Positions 1 through 8,993 of a DNA stretch of 64,000 nucleotides are shown in pieces. This DNA is from Gammaproteobacteria bacterium. GTDB lineage: Bacteria; Pseudomonadota; Gammaproteobacteria; Pseudomonadales; Azotimanducaceae. Each line of letters opens with the position of its first letter. Position 1 is the stretch's first letter. The DNA lies in contig JAPOXV010000026.1 of NCBI GenBank assembly GCA_026706935.1, forward strand, positions 153,721 to 217,720, read 5' to 3'. Both the position numbers and the translations under genes were made by a program. The notes beneath the pieces are model-generated. The model did not search any database and was not told where the DNA came from. It saw only the letters and a program-made list of their open reading frames with translations.

Positions 1-2
1 AT

Positions 3-707
3 GCGATCGTTGCTTATGCGGTCGAACTTGAGGCACCGCGAGACGACGGTCGCGTCATTGGTGTTGACATGAACGTCGGTCAGGTCGCGACCAGCGAAGG
101 GGAGTTGCTGCATCAAGCGAGGCTCGATCGTCTGAAGCATCGCAAGCGACGCTACCAGCGCATGCTCGCACGGCGTCAGAAAGGCAGCAACCGGCGCAAC
201 CGCGCAAAACGGAAACTTAATAAAACGTGTACGAAGATCGCCCACCAACGCCGCCGCTGGGCGCACGCAACGTCTCGTCACATTGCCGACCAAGCCCATA
301 CCGTCGCCGTGGAGGCGCTGCCCGTCAAGCGCATGAGCAAATCCGCGAAGGGCAGCGTTGACCGACCCGGCAAGCGCGTCAAGCAGAAAGCCGGACTGAA
401 TCGTTCGATTCAGGAAACGGGTTGGGGTCAGCTGCGTGCGATGCTGGCGTACAAGGCGGGTCGCTTGGTGACCGTTGATCCGAAATACACCTCGCAACGA
501 TGCCACGTCTGTAGGCATGTCGACAAGCGCAATCGCAAAACACAGGCCATCTTCAAGTGTGTCCGTTGCGGACACGAGTCAAACGCAGATATCAACGCTG
601 CATTGAACATCAAGGCGTCGGCGACTGGCGCGGCTGGACGGGAGAGGGTTGAACCGTTAGGTTATCCGATGATCCGTCAAATCGAACCCATCATACCTCT
701 TGGGTAG
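3..707 (+). CDS. tnpB: IS200/IS605-family TnpB nuclease, 5' end cut by window edge
   Basis: This frame is open from the left edge, so the true start lies outside the window. TnpB proteins are RNA-guided RuvC-type DNA nucleases carried by IS605/IS607 elements. All three RuvC acidic motifs are visible: Asp in IGVDMNVG (codons just before position 75), Glu in VAVEALPV, and Asp in NADINAALNI. Between the last two lies a zinc ribbon, CHVC followed by CVRC. The C-terminal tail (GRERVEPLG) is typical of the family. The nuclease core therefore looks intact to its end. No TnpA is visible on the right. The element's right end must lie within about 30 bases after the stop, because the next gene starts at 741. 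That 3' region is where the guide (omega) RNA would normally be encoded. Confidence 0.9.
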   Translation, partial: AIVAYAVELEAPRDDGRVIGVDMNVGQVATSEGELLHQARLDRLKHRKRRYQRMLARRQKGSNRRNRAKRKLNKTCTKIAHQRRRWAHATSRHIADQAHTVAVEALPVKRMSKSAKGSVDRPGKRVKQKAGLNRSIQETGWGQLRAMLAYKAGRLVTVDPKYTSQRCHVCRHVDKRNRKTQAIFKCVRCGHESNADINAALNIKASATGAAGRERVEPLGYPMIRQIEPIIPLG

Positions 708-740
708 TCAGGGTTATAAGTCCCTTTATTAAGGAGCGCA

Positions 741-1742
741 ATGGAACCTAGTGAATGGCTTGATCAAGTCCAGGAAGAGATTCTCGAACCAGATTTACCC
801 ATCTGCGATCCACACCACCATCTGTGGGATCACCCACAAAGCAGATATCTCCTTGACGAACTGCTCGCGGACACCGGTAGCGGTCACAACGTCGTAAGCA
901 CCGTCTTCATGGAATGCGGTTCGATGTACCGCGCCGACGGTTCGGAAGCGCTACGACCGGTCGGCGAAACAGAGTTCGTCAATGGCATCGCCGCCATGAG
1001 CGCCAGCGGCGGGTATGGCGCTTCGCGCGCTTGTGCGGCGATCGTCAGTTATGCGGACCTGAATCTAGGTGTGGGCGCCGGTGAGGTCCTCGACGCCCAC
1101 ATGTCAGCTAGTCACCGATTCCGTGGCATTCGGCACGCATCGGGCTGGGATGCAAGCGAGACTGTGCGCAACTCGCACACCGCGCCCACCGAAGGCATGC
1201 TGTCTGATGCAACATTTCGCGAGGGGTTTGCGGAACTCGGCAAACGCAATTTGACGTTTGATGCGTGGCTCTATCACCCTCAGATTCCCGAGTTAACCGA
1301 CCTAGCGATTGCTTTCCCAGATACGACCATCATTTTCGATCATTTTGGTGGTCCACTAGGCATCGGACCTTATGAGGATAAACGCGAAGCGATCTTTAGT
1401 AAGTGGAAGGAAGATGTCGCAGCGCTCTCCCGGTGTGAAAACGTTGTCGCCAAGTTAGGTGGCCTCGTCATGCCGATCAATGGGTTCGGTTTCCATAAGC
1501 GAGCGACGCCTGCGACATCGGACGAGTTAGTAGAAGTGACACGAGACTACTACCTCCACATGATTGAGCACTTTGGCGCCGATCGGTGCATGCTTGAAAG
1601 CAATTTTCCTGTGGACAAGGCTAGCTGTTCCTATGCTGTGCTTTGGAACTCGTTCAAAAAGCTAACGTCAGGATTCAGCGCATCCGAACGTGCGAGCCTC
1701 TTTCACGACACGGCCACCCGGGTCTATCGGGTCGAGATCTAG
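741..1742 (+). CDS. amidohydrolase family (metal-dependent TIM-barrel hydrolase)
   Basis: A 333-residue protein of the amidohydrolase-2 type (COG3618-like, related to lactonases and decarboxylases). It starts with the metal-binding signature DPHHHLWDH (His25 and His27). It continues with FDHFGG near residue 200, the usual second histidine strand, and ends with the ESNFPVDK motif typical of the family. A clear ribosome binding site, AAGGAG at 731-736, supports the ATG at 741. The substrate cannot be told from sequence. Only 33 bases separate it from the stop of tnpB, so the insertion element ends immediately upstream. The gene's native promoter may therefore have been replaced. Confidence 0.85.
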   Translation: MEPSEWLDQVQEEILEPDLPICDPHHHLWDHPQSRYLLDELLADTGSGHNVVSTVFMECGSMYRADGSEALRPVGETEFVNGIAAMSASGGYGASRACAAIVSYADLNLGVGAGEVLDAHMSASHRFRGIRHASGWDASETVRNSHTAPTEGMLSDATFREGFAELGKRNLTFDAWLYHPQIPELTDLAIAFPDTTIIFDHFGGPLGIGPYEDKREAIFSKWKEDVAALSRCENVVAKLGGLVMPINGFGFHKRATPATSDELVEVTRDYYLHMIEHFGADRCMLESNFPVDKASCSYAVLWNSFKKLTSGFSASERASLFHDTATRVYRVEI

Positions 1743-1759
1743 TCTCTAATTTAGATCAA

Positions 1760-3811
1760 TTAAAAGTAGCGTCTGATCCCTAGCTGTGCATTTCTCGGCA
1801 TCGCCGGGAAGTAACGCGGCGTTCCAAAAGACCAATCTGCGCGGTCTGCGTAGTTCTTGTCGAGCAAGTTGCGTACATGTGCTTGGATCTCCCATGCATC
1901 AGCAATACGCCACTTGCCATGCCAATGCAGCGCTATGTGTCCCGGATACTGGAATGTGTTCGCCGCATCCATGAAATATGACCCGATACGGGTGAGCTCT
2001 AAGGTGGATTGAAGTCCTTCTCTAGCCTGCCATTGCCATTGAACCGAACCGAGATGGCGTGGCGCTGTATCGACATCGTTTCCTTTCGTGATCACTTCTC
2101 GACCTGCAAGGTCCTGCGTGTAGTCGTAAAAGTGGCTCGCCCAGGTTTGCGCAGCTTGCACCTTATGGTTTGCCGATATCGCGTAAGTGAGACCAATCTC
2201 AATCCCCGACGAGTCGACACGTCCGTCGCTGTGATTGAAACCCGCTGAATCGCGAATGATGAGATTTTGGCTATATTCGTGATACGCGACCATATGTACC
2301 TCGCCGCGCTCTGTTTTGGTTTTCAAGCCCATCTCAAGTGCATCTAGTCTTTCGCTCTCGATATCAGCGAACTCCTGTCCGTTCTGTAGTCGATAGAGTT
2401 CTGCTATCTGTGGTGGACGGAAACCGGTACCCAGGCTCGCATGGAAAATCGAACGGTTTCCTAGCTGCCGTTCAATTCCAACCTGCATCGCATAGTCGGA
2501 AAACCGATCCTCACGATCGGCGGGTCGTGTATATAGGCAACCGCCGAAGTCACAAACGGTACCATCGTCTCTCGTATTGCCAACTAGATGCCGGTTGTCG
2601 TAGTCGTAGCTCGCTGTTTCTACCCTAATACGGTAACTCCAAGCTAAGGTATCGCTAACCTGATATCTCCCATCATGGAAGAGCCCGAAATGTGACGCAT
2701 TAGTAGTAAAGTCGTAGTGGGTTCCTAGGGGTCGAGTCGCCATGAGAAACGCAGAACCGATTGTTGCAGAATCCTGGATTTCACTTAGTTCCATGCTTAC
2801 GAGGTCGCCTCGCCCACCTAATGAAAGCGTCCATCGATCGAAATTACGCTCCCAATTTACCAACACCCCACCACTTCGCTGAGCGTTTTGCTCAAGCGGT
2901 TGTCCCGGCAGAAAGTGCATCAGAAAATCCATCGAACTCTGTCGCAAAAACGGCGCCACTAACAAATCGCCGTTTCGCCAATGGGACGCGTATCGAAATG
3001 AACGCGCATCGCGAAACGCCTCAGGATTGGGATTGGTAACTCTGAGCGCATCGTCTTTGTAGGCATCCAAACCACGGACGTAGCCACCTGTTTCCTGGTT
3101 TAACGTCGTCATAGACAAAGTATGTGTCACTTGCCACGGTCCTACATTACTGGCGTAGAGCCCGTTCAGCTTGTATTGATCGAAGCCGGTGTCATCTCGC
3201 CAACCATCCGTGCTTGAGGCGTGCACGGCGACGCCCCCTTGATCGCTACTTAACCGTGCATCAAAGCGGTTGTAGCCGTACGAACCAAATAGCAAACTCG
3301 CGCTATTTACGTCCCAGGATCCGATGGTGATTGCATTAATCACACCGTGCAGCGCGTTGCCTCCGTATCGGGAACTTGCAGGACCGCGGATAACCTCGAT
3401 GGCATACGCCTGTTCGGTGTTGAGTTCGAACAATCCGTTAACGTTGCAGAAGGATGTTGGACGAATTGGGATGCTGTTTTCGAGCAGGAGGTACGTGCCA
3501 CAAGCACCCGCACCGGTCAACATGCCAGAACGAATCGCCGTCAGGTGTTCCTGGCCTGAGTTCCGCGAGATCCATACGCCAGGAACCTGACTCATCAGTT
3601 CGTTCGGGTGAACTGCTTGGATTGCGTCGATTGACTCGTTATCGATAACGGTTGCGGTCAGTTCTGCGAAGTGGTCGACTGAGAGTGTCGCCTGCGCCTG
3701 CACAACGAGTTCTTCGATCTCCTCATCAGCATTCGAATCGTCGTCCTGTGTATATACAGGAAAAACAATCAATAAGGTCGCCGAACAGAACACCATGCGC
3801 CATCGCTTCAT
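1760..3811 (-). CDS. TonB-dependent outer-membrane receptor
   Basis: About 683 residues. An N-terminal signal peptide follows MKRWRMVFCS. Next come a plug domain with the typical AIEVIRGPASSRYGGNALHGVIN segment and a 22-strand barrel ending in a C-terminal phenylalanine (RRYF). Such receptors import bulky or scarce ligands (siderophores, vitamins, glycans) using TonB energy; the ligand here is unknown. A longer frame reaches 3835, but the ATG at 3811 is preferred. It forms an ATGA overlap with the stop of the upstream dioxygenase gene and places the hydrophobic signal segment at the N-terminus. This coupling suggests that the dioxygenase and receptor serve one pathway. It converges on the amidohydrolase with a 17-base gap. 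Confidence 0.88.
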   Translation of the reverse strand: MKRWRMVFCSATLLIVFPVYTQDDDSNADEEIEELVVQAQATLSVDHFAELTATVIDNESIDAIQAVHPNELMSQVPGVWISRNSGQEHLTAIRSGMLTGAGACGTYLLLENSIPIRPTSFCNVNGLFELNTEQAYAIEVIRGPASSRYGGNALHGVINAITIGSWDVNSASLLFGSYGYNRFDARLSSDQGGVAVHASSTDGWRDDTGFDQYKLNGLYASNVGPWQVTHTLSMTTLNQETGGYVRGLDAYKDDALRVTNPNPEAFRDARSFRYASHWRNGDLLVAPFLRQSSMDFLMHFLPGQPLEQNAQRSGGVLVNWERNFDRWTLSLGGRGDLVSMELSEIQDSATIGSAFLMATRPLGTHYDFTTNASHFGLFHDGRYQVSDTLAWSYRIRVETASYDYDNRHLVGNTRDDGTVCDFGGCLYTRPADREDRFSDYAMQVGIERQLGNRSIFHASLGTGFRPPQIAELYRLQNGQEFADIESERLDALEMGLKTKTERGEVHMVAYHEYSQNLIIRDSAGFNHSDGRVDSSGIEIGLTYAISANHKVQAAQTWASHFYDYTQDLAGREVITKGNDVDTAPRHLGSVQWQWQAREGLQSTLELTRIGSYFMDAANTFQYPGHIALHWHGKWRIADAWEIQAHVRNLLDKNYADRADWSFGTPRYFPAMPRNAQLGIRRYF

Positions 3812-5385
3812 GTAGGCGCTCCAATGACGCTCCATCGTTCTGTTCGCAGCACCGTCAAACTCGCTTCAAGGGCTTGTTGGTCACCCATAGAAGCTAGGCG
3901 AGCAAGAATCTCCAACGCCGTACTTTTCGCATAACGGTCCTTCTCTTCGCGGACCTTTTTACAGAAAAGCGTTGAGATCTGTCCTAGGACTTCTGAATTC
4001 ACGCCTCGATGAGCTATGCTTGAAACGATGTTCAGTAGCGCCACAAAGATACACTGACGCTCGGCGCTCTGTACGATCCCGTTCAGCGTCGTGCGCTCTC
4101 GCGTGTTACTGAGGACCTCATCTAAGATCGCAACCAGCTCTCTCGGAAGCTCAACGATGCCTTTCGAAATGCGTCGACGTAAAGCTCTTCCTAGCGCATT
4201 GGTGGCCGTCATTCTGACGTCCGTGTCTGAATCATCCGCGACCAGTCTCAACAGTGAATCAATATCGACGTCTCGCGGTTCTTGAAGTTCACCTAGTAAG
4301 AACGCAGCGCAACAACGTTCCTGTGTGGTCGTCTTTTTGAGTAGGTCAGTTGCAGCGAGGATCGATTCCGTATCGTGTCCCGCCAGTGCATATACCGCAC
4401 AGCGTCGATTGGCCTCGTCGCCTTGAAGGCAAGTGTCTACGACCGAATCGATGTTTGACTCAGCGCTCTCGTGTGCTTGCGCCACGCGTTCCGCTTCTTG
4501 ATCGACTGCCTCTTTCTCACACGACTCCGCCCGATTCTCGATATCCAAGCCAAACCAAGACGCATGTTTGGTTATTAGGGCTTGGCGACGAGGGTCGTGA
4601 GCTTTATAAGAAATCGAACGCACATTCGAAACGATTGGTTCGGTCGTGCGAACATACCAGAACTTGTACATAAAGCGTTCCTCGTCAGAAACGCTTCGAG
4701 TGCCTCTATGGAACAGATCGAAGTGAACGAGGATCAGCGACCCCTTCGGCAATTCGAGACTTAAAGGCTTAACGTTACGGTCGAACTCCTGCACTTGCTT
4801 CTCGAAATGTATCGCGCGTTCTGCTTCGTTCATTCCATTCATGGCTTCCGGCGATAACGTCCCGTCGAACCGATCCTCGCCTTCTGTGCGTCCGGTGCCT
4901 TCCCGGTTCACATTCCAATATTGCGTACCCGGCAAGATCTCCGTCGGACCCATGTCCAGCGTGACTTCTTGGGGGTAGTAGAAAACCATCGCCCAATTTG
5001 GGCGATGCGAGCGAAGACCGCCGCGCGTGCCCCAAGGTAATGGGGAATCCTTGTGGTATGTTTGGTCGTATGAACCACTACGGTGAACAAACGAGTGCCC
5101 ATAACGAAAGTAGCTGGGACCGAGTACAAACGACATTGCGCCGTCAAGTGAAGCACTTTCGAGAACGTCGTTCGGTAACGGAATTTGAACGTGCAGGTTG
5201 TCCGCAACGGTGTCAAGTGCGGCTATGGGATTGGACAGTTCCGACCGTCTTTGATATATGTCTTTGGCGGCTTCGAAAAGCCGATCGTGGGTTGACTCTG
5301 GGATGTCGTCGGAATCGATGACGTGGTACCCTAGGTCCAAGAATCGACACAACTCGTCGTCGGACATTGCGTGATTCTCAATCAT
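3808..5385 (-). CDS. PhyH-type Fe(II)/2-oxoglutarate dioxygenase with C-terminal HEAT-like repeats
   Basis: Two parts are visible. The first ~300 residues match the phytanoyl-CoA dioxygenase (PhyH) family. The iron-binding HxD occurs in TYHKDSPLPWG and the distal histidine in DLFHRGTRS, followed by an arginine suited to 2-oxoglutarate binding. From about residue 310 to the end the protein is helical, with HEAT-like repeats (DSDTDVRMTATNALGRAL is a good example). HEAT tails normally bind proteins or act as scaffolds. The longest frame begins with TTG at 5439. The ATG at 5385 is taken here, and ATG at 5367 is also possible. The stop overlaps the receptor start by ATGA. Substrate unknown. Confidence 0.82.
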   Translation of the reverse strand: MIENHAMSDDELCRFLDLGYHVIDSDDIPESTHDRLFEAAKDIYQRRSELSNPIAALDTVADNLHVQIPLPNDVLESASLDGAMSFVLGPSYFRYGHSFVHRSGSYDQTYHKDSPLPWGTRGGLRSHRPNWAMVFYYPQEVTLDMGPTEILPGTQYWNVNREGTGRTEGEDRFDGTLSPEAMNGMNEAERAIHFEKQVQEFDRNVKPLSLELPKGSLILVHFDLFHRGTRSVSDEERFMYKFWYVRTTEPIVSNVRSISYKAHDPRRQALITKHASWFGLDIENRAESCEKEAVDQEAERVAQAHESAESNIDSVVDTCLQGDEANRRCAVYALAGHDTESILAATDLLKKTTTQERCCAAFLLGELQEPRDVDIDSLLRLVADDSDTDVRMTATNALGRALRRRISKGIVELPRELVAILDEVLSNTRERTTLNGIVQSAERQCIFVALLNIVSSIAHRGVNSEVLGQISTLFCKKVREEKDRYAKSTALEILARLASMGDQQALEASLTVLRTERWSVIGAPT

Positions 5386-5459
5386 GGAATGACGTGAAGG
5401 TTCCAGTAAGGGATGGGTCGTGCGGACTCCGCATCGCAAGCATCGGAGTGAGCGAAATT

Positions 5460-5587
5460 GTAGGGTGGATATCGTGCAACGAGATTTAGCCGAAGTACAC
5501 GCCTAAACCTCGTTCTATCACCAATAATCTCTAGGAGATTACGAAACAAGAATCCGGTTACGACGCACGAAACGTCGTAAACCCTAC
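5460..5587. repeat. REP-like pair of inverted palindromic units
   Basis: Two hairpin-forming units lie head to head in a non-coding gap. Unit 1 (5460-5491) begins GTAGGGT and folds imperfectly around TGCAA. Unit 2 (5556-5587) ends ACCCTAC, the reverse complement of GTAGGGT. It contains a perfect 8-bp stem, TTACGACG / CGTCGTAA (5558-5565 and 5573-5580), with a CACGAAA loop. A shared GTAGGGT head plus hairpin, in inverted orientation, is the layout of REP/BIME elements dispersed by RAYT transposases. No RAYT gene and no other copy was noticed in this window. Confidence 0.55.
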
Positions 5588-5695
5588 GCGAATGACGAGC
5601 TAAGCTACGAAGCGATCGCCTCGCCTACACGTACGATTGTGCAGTTCTTTTCGTGACTATGAGTAAACCGTAGTCGGAAATCTGAAGGTGAGCTA

Positions 5696-6814
5696 GTGTT
5701 TGAAAAGAGAAGGATCCGACAACTGATTGAGTTTTTCGGATTTGCGATGTGTGGTTTCGCGTTGATGCCCATGTCTCTAGTGTTGGCGGCTGAGGAATTC
5801 GAGCGATGGGAGAAACGAATACAAGGAACCTTGGTATATTGGGTGATTTATAAATCCACAGAGGATTTACACCGACACTGCCCAGATTTCGTCGGAGCAC
5901 TTGCGGAGCGCGGTGTTCGTGGTGGATTTACACCCGAATGTGAAGAAAGACTTGACAAGGAATTCTCCGATAGAGTCCCGCGATTCATGCCTTTTCACGC
6001 GAGCGACAATCGAATTACGTGGCGTTACGTTTTTGATCAACCACAGCTCAAGCGCTCATTGGTCCTTGACGCATTAGCGAAGCAGGAATGTCGATCAATC
6101 CCTGACAATACGGACATCAATGAGCTTGCCGAGCATTGCCGGGTCGATGCCATCGCCGATTTCGCCGTACTCAAGTACCAGTGTGCGGGAAACTACCATG
6201 GTATCAGGGGACGAATCGATGAAGGCATTGAACTCCCATGGTGGTACGTCTACCCACTGGAACGTCTATTCGACAATGAAAGTTACTGGCGAAAGCGTTG
6301 GGGAATCGAGAATGGTTACTTTCTATATGCGTGGATAGCAGCGAAGTGCGCGGGTTTACCTGACGGTGTACTCGCTTCACTTGGTGTTTTTGAAGACACA
6401 ATGGAGATTAGCGGCTACCCCGAACCTGGAAATGAAGACTGGTGGTGGGCGGAACAAGGGTTTGAAGCTTTCCAACTAATGGAACTGGCAGACAGATTAG
6501 TCGATAACCTCACACACACGAAGTATGGCTATGAAACCGACACTCTCAGCGATTGGCAGCGAGTCCAACCAGTGATGGCTGAGCTACTCCAAATAAAGGA
6601 TCCCGGCGAACACTCAAGTGCTGAAGAAGAGACGGTAGTTCGACTCAAACATTTCGTCGCGGCGCAAACTTGGATGGAGAAACGACGAACACCGGTAAAC
6701 GAAGATTGGCTACTTGAGCAAGTAGGGGAATTCTCAGACGAGGAGTTAGCGCAAGCAGCGGAAGAAGCAACAGCGATGATGAACAAGCAAGGCGTTGGAA
6801 CGACTTGGAACTAA
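5696..6814 (+). CDS. secreted protein of unknown function, first tandem paralogue
   Basis: 372 residues with an N-terminal hydrophobic signal (FGFAMCGFALMPMSLVLAA), so probably exported to the periplasm. The GTG start at 5696 is supported by AAGGTGAG just upstream. I do not recognise a family. The mature part contains conserved cysteines also present in the next gene (HCPDF, TPECEERL, YQCAG, AKCAG). It also has a tryptophan cluster, DWWWAEQG, and a conserved tail, WLLEQVGEFSDEELAQAAEEATAMM. About half the residues match the next protein by eye, so the two arose by tandem duplication. The even number of conserved cysteines suggests disulfides. Function unknown. Confidence 0.8.
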   Translation: MFEKRRIRQLIEFFGFAMCGFALMPMSLVLAAEEFERWEKRIQGTLVYWVIYKSTEDLHRHCPDFVGALAERGVRGGFTPECEERLDKEFSDRVPRFMPFHASDNRITWRYVFDQPQLKRSLVLDALAKQECRSIPDNTDINELAEHCRVDAIADFAVLKYQCAGNYHGIRGRIDEGIELPWWYVYPLERLFDNESYWRKRWGIENGYFLYAWIAAKCAGLPDGVLASLGVFEDTMEISGYPEPGNEDWWWAEQGFEAFQLMELADRLVDNLTHTKYGYETDTLSDWQRVQPVMAELLQIKDPGEHSSAEEETVVRLKHFVAAQTWMEKRRTPVNEDWLLEQVGEFSDEELAQAAEEATAMMNKQGVGTTWN

Positions 6815-6855
6815 ATCGGTTGCTGTTGCCAGATCGGACACGTCTCGAGGTCCTG

Positions 6856-7920
6856 ATGAAGCGTGGGTGGATTTTTCTACTGTTGCCAGTTTCTTTAGCG
6901 CAAGCTACAGAAGACGCGCAGAAGTCGGCAAACGAACCGCGAAAAGCGGGTACCTATGTCGTATGGCCAGGTGATTCCACAGAAGAGATTAACCTTAGTT
7001 GTCCTGGCTTTCTCGAACCGTTGACCGAGCGTGGTGTTCGTGGGGGTTTTACCGAACGATGCGAATCTAGGTTAGACCAAGAATTCCTTGGAAAAATACC
7101 AATAGCGATGCCGATTCATGCCAACGACAGTACGCTCATCTGGCAGAATGTATTCGACGAACCACTGGTCAAACAAAAGATTGTCCTCAAAACGCTCGCA
7201 GATCCCAATTGCATGATTGCTGAAGGTCGATCATCTGGTGACGAGCTTGTAGATCGATGCAGTGTCAACACGATCGCTGATTACGCAGTACTTAAATACA
7301 TGTGCACCGGCGCTCTATTCAGAATTCACAAATTCATCGAGGACGGGTATGATCCTTCTCGATACTTGAGTGTTTTCGAGCTGCTCTTCGATAACGACTC
7401 ATACTGGCAAAAACGGTGGCGACAGGAGTACCTTTTCTACCACCACGCTTGGATTGCCGCAAAATGTGCCGGCGTGCCTCATGAGGCGTTCGTTTCGCTC
7501 GGCATGCTTGACGATACGACAGAACACCGTGGAATTCCTACACCTGGTGAAGACGATTGGTGGTGGATTGAACAAGGGATCGAAGCGTACCGACTCTTAG
7601 GCGTCGTTGATCGATTAAGTAGCAACCTCGTCCGAGCCGAATACGGTTACGAAAAGGAGACCGTCACGTCTTGGCAATCTGTCGATCCGATTATGGCGGA
7701 GTTTATAAAAGTCGAGAATCCAAGAGATTCTCCGAACACCACGGAAGCAAGGGCAGCGCGCCTCAAGCATTTCATCGCCGCTTCGACGCATATTAAGATC
7801 CGGCAAGCGAATATCGGCCAAGACTGGTTGCTCAAGCAGGTAGGTGAGTTCTCCGATGACGAGCTAACGCAGGCGGCTGAAGATGCGACAGCGATGATGT
7901 CCAAACAGAGAGGCGATTAA
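6856..7920 (+). CDS. secreted protein of unknown function, second tandem paralogue
   Basis: 354 residues from the ATG at 6856. That start gives a signal peptide (MKRGWIFLLLPVSLAQA) and has GAGG five bases upstream. A longer TTG-started frame from 6805 overlaps the previous gene and is less likely. The protein parallels its neighbour through most of its length: RGVRGGFT with flanking cysteines, AKCAGVPHEA, DDWWWIEQGIEAY, and WLLKQVGEFSDDELTQAAEDATAMM. The two genes are probably co-transcribed. The product is likely periplasmic; the role is unknown. Confidence 0.8.
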   Translation: MKRGWIFLLLPVSLAQATEDAQKSANEPRKAGTYVVWPGDSTEEINLSCPGFLEPLTERGVRGGFTERCESRLDQEFLGKIPIAMPIHANDSTLIWQNVFDEPLVKQKIVLKTLADPNCMIAEGRSSGDELVDRCSVNTIADYAVLKYMCTGALFRIHKFIEDGYDPSRYLSVFELLFDNDSYWQKRWRQEYLFYHHAWIAAKCAGVPHEAFVSLGMLDDTTEHRGIPTPGEDDWWWIEQGIEAYRLLGVVDRLSSNLVRAEYGYEKETVTSWQSVDPIMAEFIKVENPRDSPNTTEARAARLKHFIAASTHIKIRQANIGQDWLLKQVGEFSDDELTQAAEDATAMMSKQRGD

Positions 7921-8043
7921 ACCTGGTCTTCGGTCGCGACAACTGTCAGAACGGACGTATCGCACAGCACTATTAATCATTGGTTCAATCCCGACGATTA
8001 AAACGGCTATCGCGTTCTATAGTTCGAATTTCAGCTTTTTATC

Positions 8044-8967
8044 TTGAAACAAAACAACTCGTCTTGCTGCATGCCATCTGTCGCACCAGTAACCTATCCT
8101 CTCACTTCATATGAAGTTAAAAAACAGCTGGTTCAATCATTCGTACAGATTCCGGGGTCGGTTTTTCGAATGGGATCTGAAGATCTTGACGCCAATATAG
8201 AGGATCATGAAGGACCGATACGGGAGGTCGAGGTCGCCCCGTTCGAAATCGCGACAACCACAGTCACGAACGCCCAATTCAGCGAATTTGTACGAGACAC
8301 CGGCTATCAAACCGACGCCGAACGCGTCGGCTCGTCGTTCGTTTTCCATCTATTCAGCAAGCGAAGCCAAAAGCGTACCAACAATGCGACTCAAGTCGCC
8401 GCTGCACCTTGGTGGGTCGCCGTTGATCGAGCATGCTGGCGTCGACCATTTGGACCCGGCTCCAATACCCGCTCGTTTCAAGAACACCCCGTCGTACACG
8501 TCACTTGGAACGATGCCAAAGCGTTCTGTGGTTGGGCGGGTTGCAGACTGCCCACCGAGGCCGAGTGGGAATTCGCCGCACGCGGTGGATTGGATCAGAA
8601 ACGCTATCCGTGGGGAAACGAACTAACGCCGAACGGTAAACATCGCTGCAATATCTGGCAAGGAGAGTTCCCCAACGTCAACACTGCAATTGATGGATAC
8701 ACGGGTACTGCGCCAGCCGACGCATACGAACCAAATGGTTACGGTCTCTTTAACACCGCGGGAAACGTCTGGGAATGGTGTGAGGACTGGTTCGATACGA
8801 ACCACCCGAGCGTGCAGTTTCGAACGGGTAAAGTCCTGAAGGGCGGTTCCTATCTCTGTCACGCAAGCTACTGCAATCGGTATCGAGTCGCTGCACGATA
8901 CGCAAACGCACCTAATGCATCGACCGGTAACTGCGGATTCCGTGTCGTGCGCAACGACCCGCTCTAA
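8044..8967 (+). CDS. formylglycine-generating enzyme (sulfatase-activating, SUMF1 type)
   Basis: 307 residues. The protein aligns in pattern with characterised aerobic FGEs, which convert the active-site cysteine of type I sulfatases to formylglycine using copper and O2. Landmarks are IPGSVFRMGSED, RLPTEAEWEFAARGG, YPWGNELTP, RCNIWQGEFP and NTAGNVWEWCEDW. The decisive motif is GGSYLCHASYCNRYRVAAR, with both catalytic cysteines present (Cys272 and Cys277). It is therefore a true FGE rather than a cysteine-less SUMF-fold relative. An N-terminal SSCCMPS segment may also bind metal. The start is TTG. No sulfatase gene lies in the window, so its substrate is encoded elsewhere. Confidence 0.9.
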   Translation: MKQNNSSCCMPSVAPVTYPLTSYEVKKQLVQSFVQIPGSVFRMGSEDLDANIEDHEGPIREVEVAPFEIATTTVTNAQFSEFVRDTGYQTDAERVGSSFVFHLFSKRSQKRTNNATQVAAAPWWVAVDRACWRRPFGPGSNTRSFQEHPVVHVTWNDAKAFCGWAGCRLPTEAEWEFAARGGLDQKRYPWGNELTPNGKHRCNIWQGEFPNVNTAIDGYTGTAPADAYEPNGYGLFNTAGNVWEWCEDWFDTNHPSVQFRTGKVLKGGSYLCHASYCNRYRVAARYANAPNASTGNCGFRVVRNDPL

Positions 8968-8993
8968 GTCGCAGATCAAGTATTTCTAGCGAT

